Source: Helicobacteraceae bacterium
GTDB lineage: Bacteria; Campylobacterota; Campylobacteria; Campylobacterales; Sulfurimonadaceae
Assembly (NCBI GenBank): GCA_947497635.1
Contig: CANMHZ010000090.1
Location: forward strand, 1-5,684
Direction: 5' to 3'
Length of the DNA stretch: 5,684 nucleotides
Position numbers and translations under genes: made by a program. The notes under the pieces are model-generated. The model saw only the letters and a program-made list of their open reading frames with translations. It did not search any database and was not told the origin of the DNA. Positions 4,473 to 5,684 of the stretch are shown in pieces (the first letter of the stretch is position 1; every line of letters starts with the position of its first letter).

Positions 4473-5684
4473 ATGGATACGGTAACCTTAACGGATAATC
4501 GAACAGGTAAAAGCTATGAATTCTCAATTTTGTCCTCAACAATCGGTTCTAGCGTCGTTGATGTACGAAATTTCTACAAAGAAACAGGGATGTTTACCTA
4601 CGATCCGGGATTTACTTCAACGGCAAGCTGTAGTTCTGCTATTACCTATATTGATGGGGAAAAAGGGGAACTTCTCTATCGCGGATACGATATAAGCTAT
4701 TTAGCCACCCAAAAAAGCTATCTTGATGTTTGTTATCTTTTGTTGAATGAAAAACTTCCAAATGAGGAAGAGTTACTCGCTTTTGACATCGAATTGCGAA
4801 AACGTTCCTTTGTCCACGAGGGGCTAAAAGAGCTTTTTAATGCGTTCCCCGACCGTGCTCACCCTATGGCGATGATGGCATCCGCTGTATCAGCTCTCTC
4901 CACTTTTTATTTTGAACATCTTACCGTTACTACCAAAGAAGAAGCGCAAATCATGGCACGCCGAATTATTGCCAAAATTCCAACATTGGCGGCATTTACC
5001 CATCGACGAATGTTCGGTATCCCGTATATTTACCCCGATATTGAGCGTTCATTTACCGAAAATTTTCTCTATATGATGCGTGCATATCCGGGACAGAATC
5101 TTAAAATTCGTGAAGTAGAGATCAAAGCACTCGATACGATTTTCACGCTTCACGCCGATCACGAACAAAATGCCTCGACCTCAACTGTACGCGCTGTAGC
5201 TTCTACGGGAGCACATCCCTACGCCGCTCTCTCGGCGGGTATAAATGCTCTATGGGGAAGAGCTCACGGGGGAGCGAATGAATCGGTGATTGCACAGCTT
5301 GAGTTCATTGGAAGCGTCGATAATATTGATGAGTTTATTGCCCGTGCCAAAGATCCCAAGGATGACTTTAAACTAATGGGATTCGGACACCGTGTCTATA
5401 AAAATTTTGATCCCCGCGCAAAAATTCTCAAAAGTCTTCTCGATCAGCTCAAAGATGAATTAGGTGTCAATAATGAACTGTTGAAGATTGCTGAAAAAAT
5501 CGAACAAATTGCCCTAAGTGATGAGTATTTTATCCAGCGCCGTCTCTATCCCAATATTGATTTTTACTCAGGACTTATTTTGACCGCTTTGAAAATCCCG
5601 AAGCCTCTCTTTACTATTATCTTTGTCATCGGCAGATCAGTGGGATGGATCACACAGTGGATAGAGCTCCAAAATGACCCCGAA
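4473..5684 (+). CDS. gltA: Citrate synthase, type II (3' end cut off by window)
   Basis: An open frame of 404 codons still running at the right edge; E. coli GltA has 427 residues, so about 20-25 codons are missing. It condenses acetyl-CoA and oxaloacetate to citrate in the cytoplasm, the entry step of the TCA cycle. The sequence aligns with E. coli GltA along its length with an offset of +1: catalytic H265 (in AHGGANE), H306 (in MGFGHRVYKN) and D363 (in NIDFYSG) equal H264, H305 and D362. H227 and H230 in LHADHEQNAS, R315 in DPRA and R388 in GRSVGW are also conserved. The N-terminal extension before D-P-G-F-T-S-T-A-S-C is typical of the hexameric Gram-negative type. G207 replaces the DTNB-reactive Cys206 of E. 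coli, near the NADH-inhibition site. It is divergent from mqo, which supplies oxaloacetate. Confidence 0.96.
   Translation, partial: MDTVTLTDNRTGKSYEFSILSSTIGSSVVDVRNFYKETGMFTYDPGFTSTASCSSAITYIDGEKGELLYRGYDISYLATQKSYLDVCYLLLNEKLPNEEELLAFDIELRKRSFVHEGLKELFNAFPDRAHPMAMMASAVSALSTFYFEHLTVTTKEEAQIMARRIIAKIPTLAAFTHRRMFGIPYIYPDIERSFTENFLYMMRAYPGQNLKIREVEIKALDTIFTLHADHEQNASTSTVRAVASTGAHPYAALSAGINALWGRAHGGANESVIAQLEFIGSVDNIDEFIARAKDPKDDFKLMGFGHRVYKNFDPRAKILKSLLDQLKDELGVNNELLKIAEKIEQIALSDEYFIQRRLYPNIDFYSGLILTALKIPKPLFTIIFVIGRSVGWITQWIELQNDPE

Overview
The window looks like chromosomal DNA from a Campylobacterota (epsilonproteobacterial) organism, probably a free-living Sulfuricurvum/Sulfurimonas-like lineage. 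Three things point there: the malate:quinone oxidoreductase closely resembles the Helicobacter pylori form as I remember it; the gltA promoter carries an extended, T-rich element of the Campylobacter type with no clear -35 box; and GC is moderate (about 45-50% in hand-counted coding stretches). The genus is inference.

Right half (2946-5684), core metabolism: a divergent pair of TCA-cycle genes shares a 93-bp promoter region. On the minus strand is mqo (malate to oxaloacetate, electrons to quinone). On the plus strand is gltA (oxaloacetate plus acetyl-CoA to citrate), which runs off the right edge with about 20-25 codons missing. The product of the first enzyme is the substrate of the second.

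Left half (1-2945), accessory DNA-modification module, all on the minus strand. First comes a type III-style adenine methyltransferase (mod). One base after its stop codon begins a Bro-N protein whose C-terminal half resembles E. coli DinD. After a very AT-rich 120-bp gap comes the start of a third gene, only 15 codons of which are in the window; it begins like a RecF/SMC/OLD-type ATPase. No restriction (res) subunit is visible, so whether this is a complete type III restriction-modification system, an orphan methylase or a defence cassette cannot be settled here.

Most notable signals: (1) a 25-bp near-perfect palindrome inside the Bro-N gene whose core, TGACA-N3-TGTCA, recurs in the spacer of the putative mod promoter, suggesting an operator and autoregulation; (2) a sharp GC drop (about 30% against about 49%) over the target-recognition part of mod, pointing to domain exchange; (3) a possible hairpin that pairs the mod ribosome binding site; (4) the truncated ATPase-like gene at the left edge. 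No RNA genes, CRISPR arrays, insertion sequences or phase-variation repeats were found.
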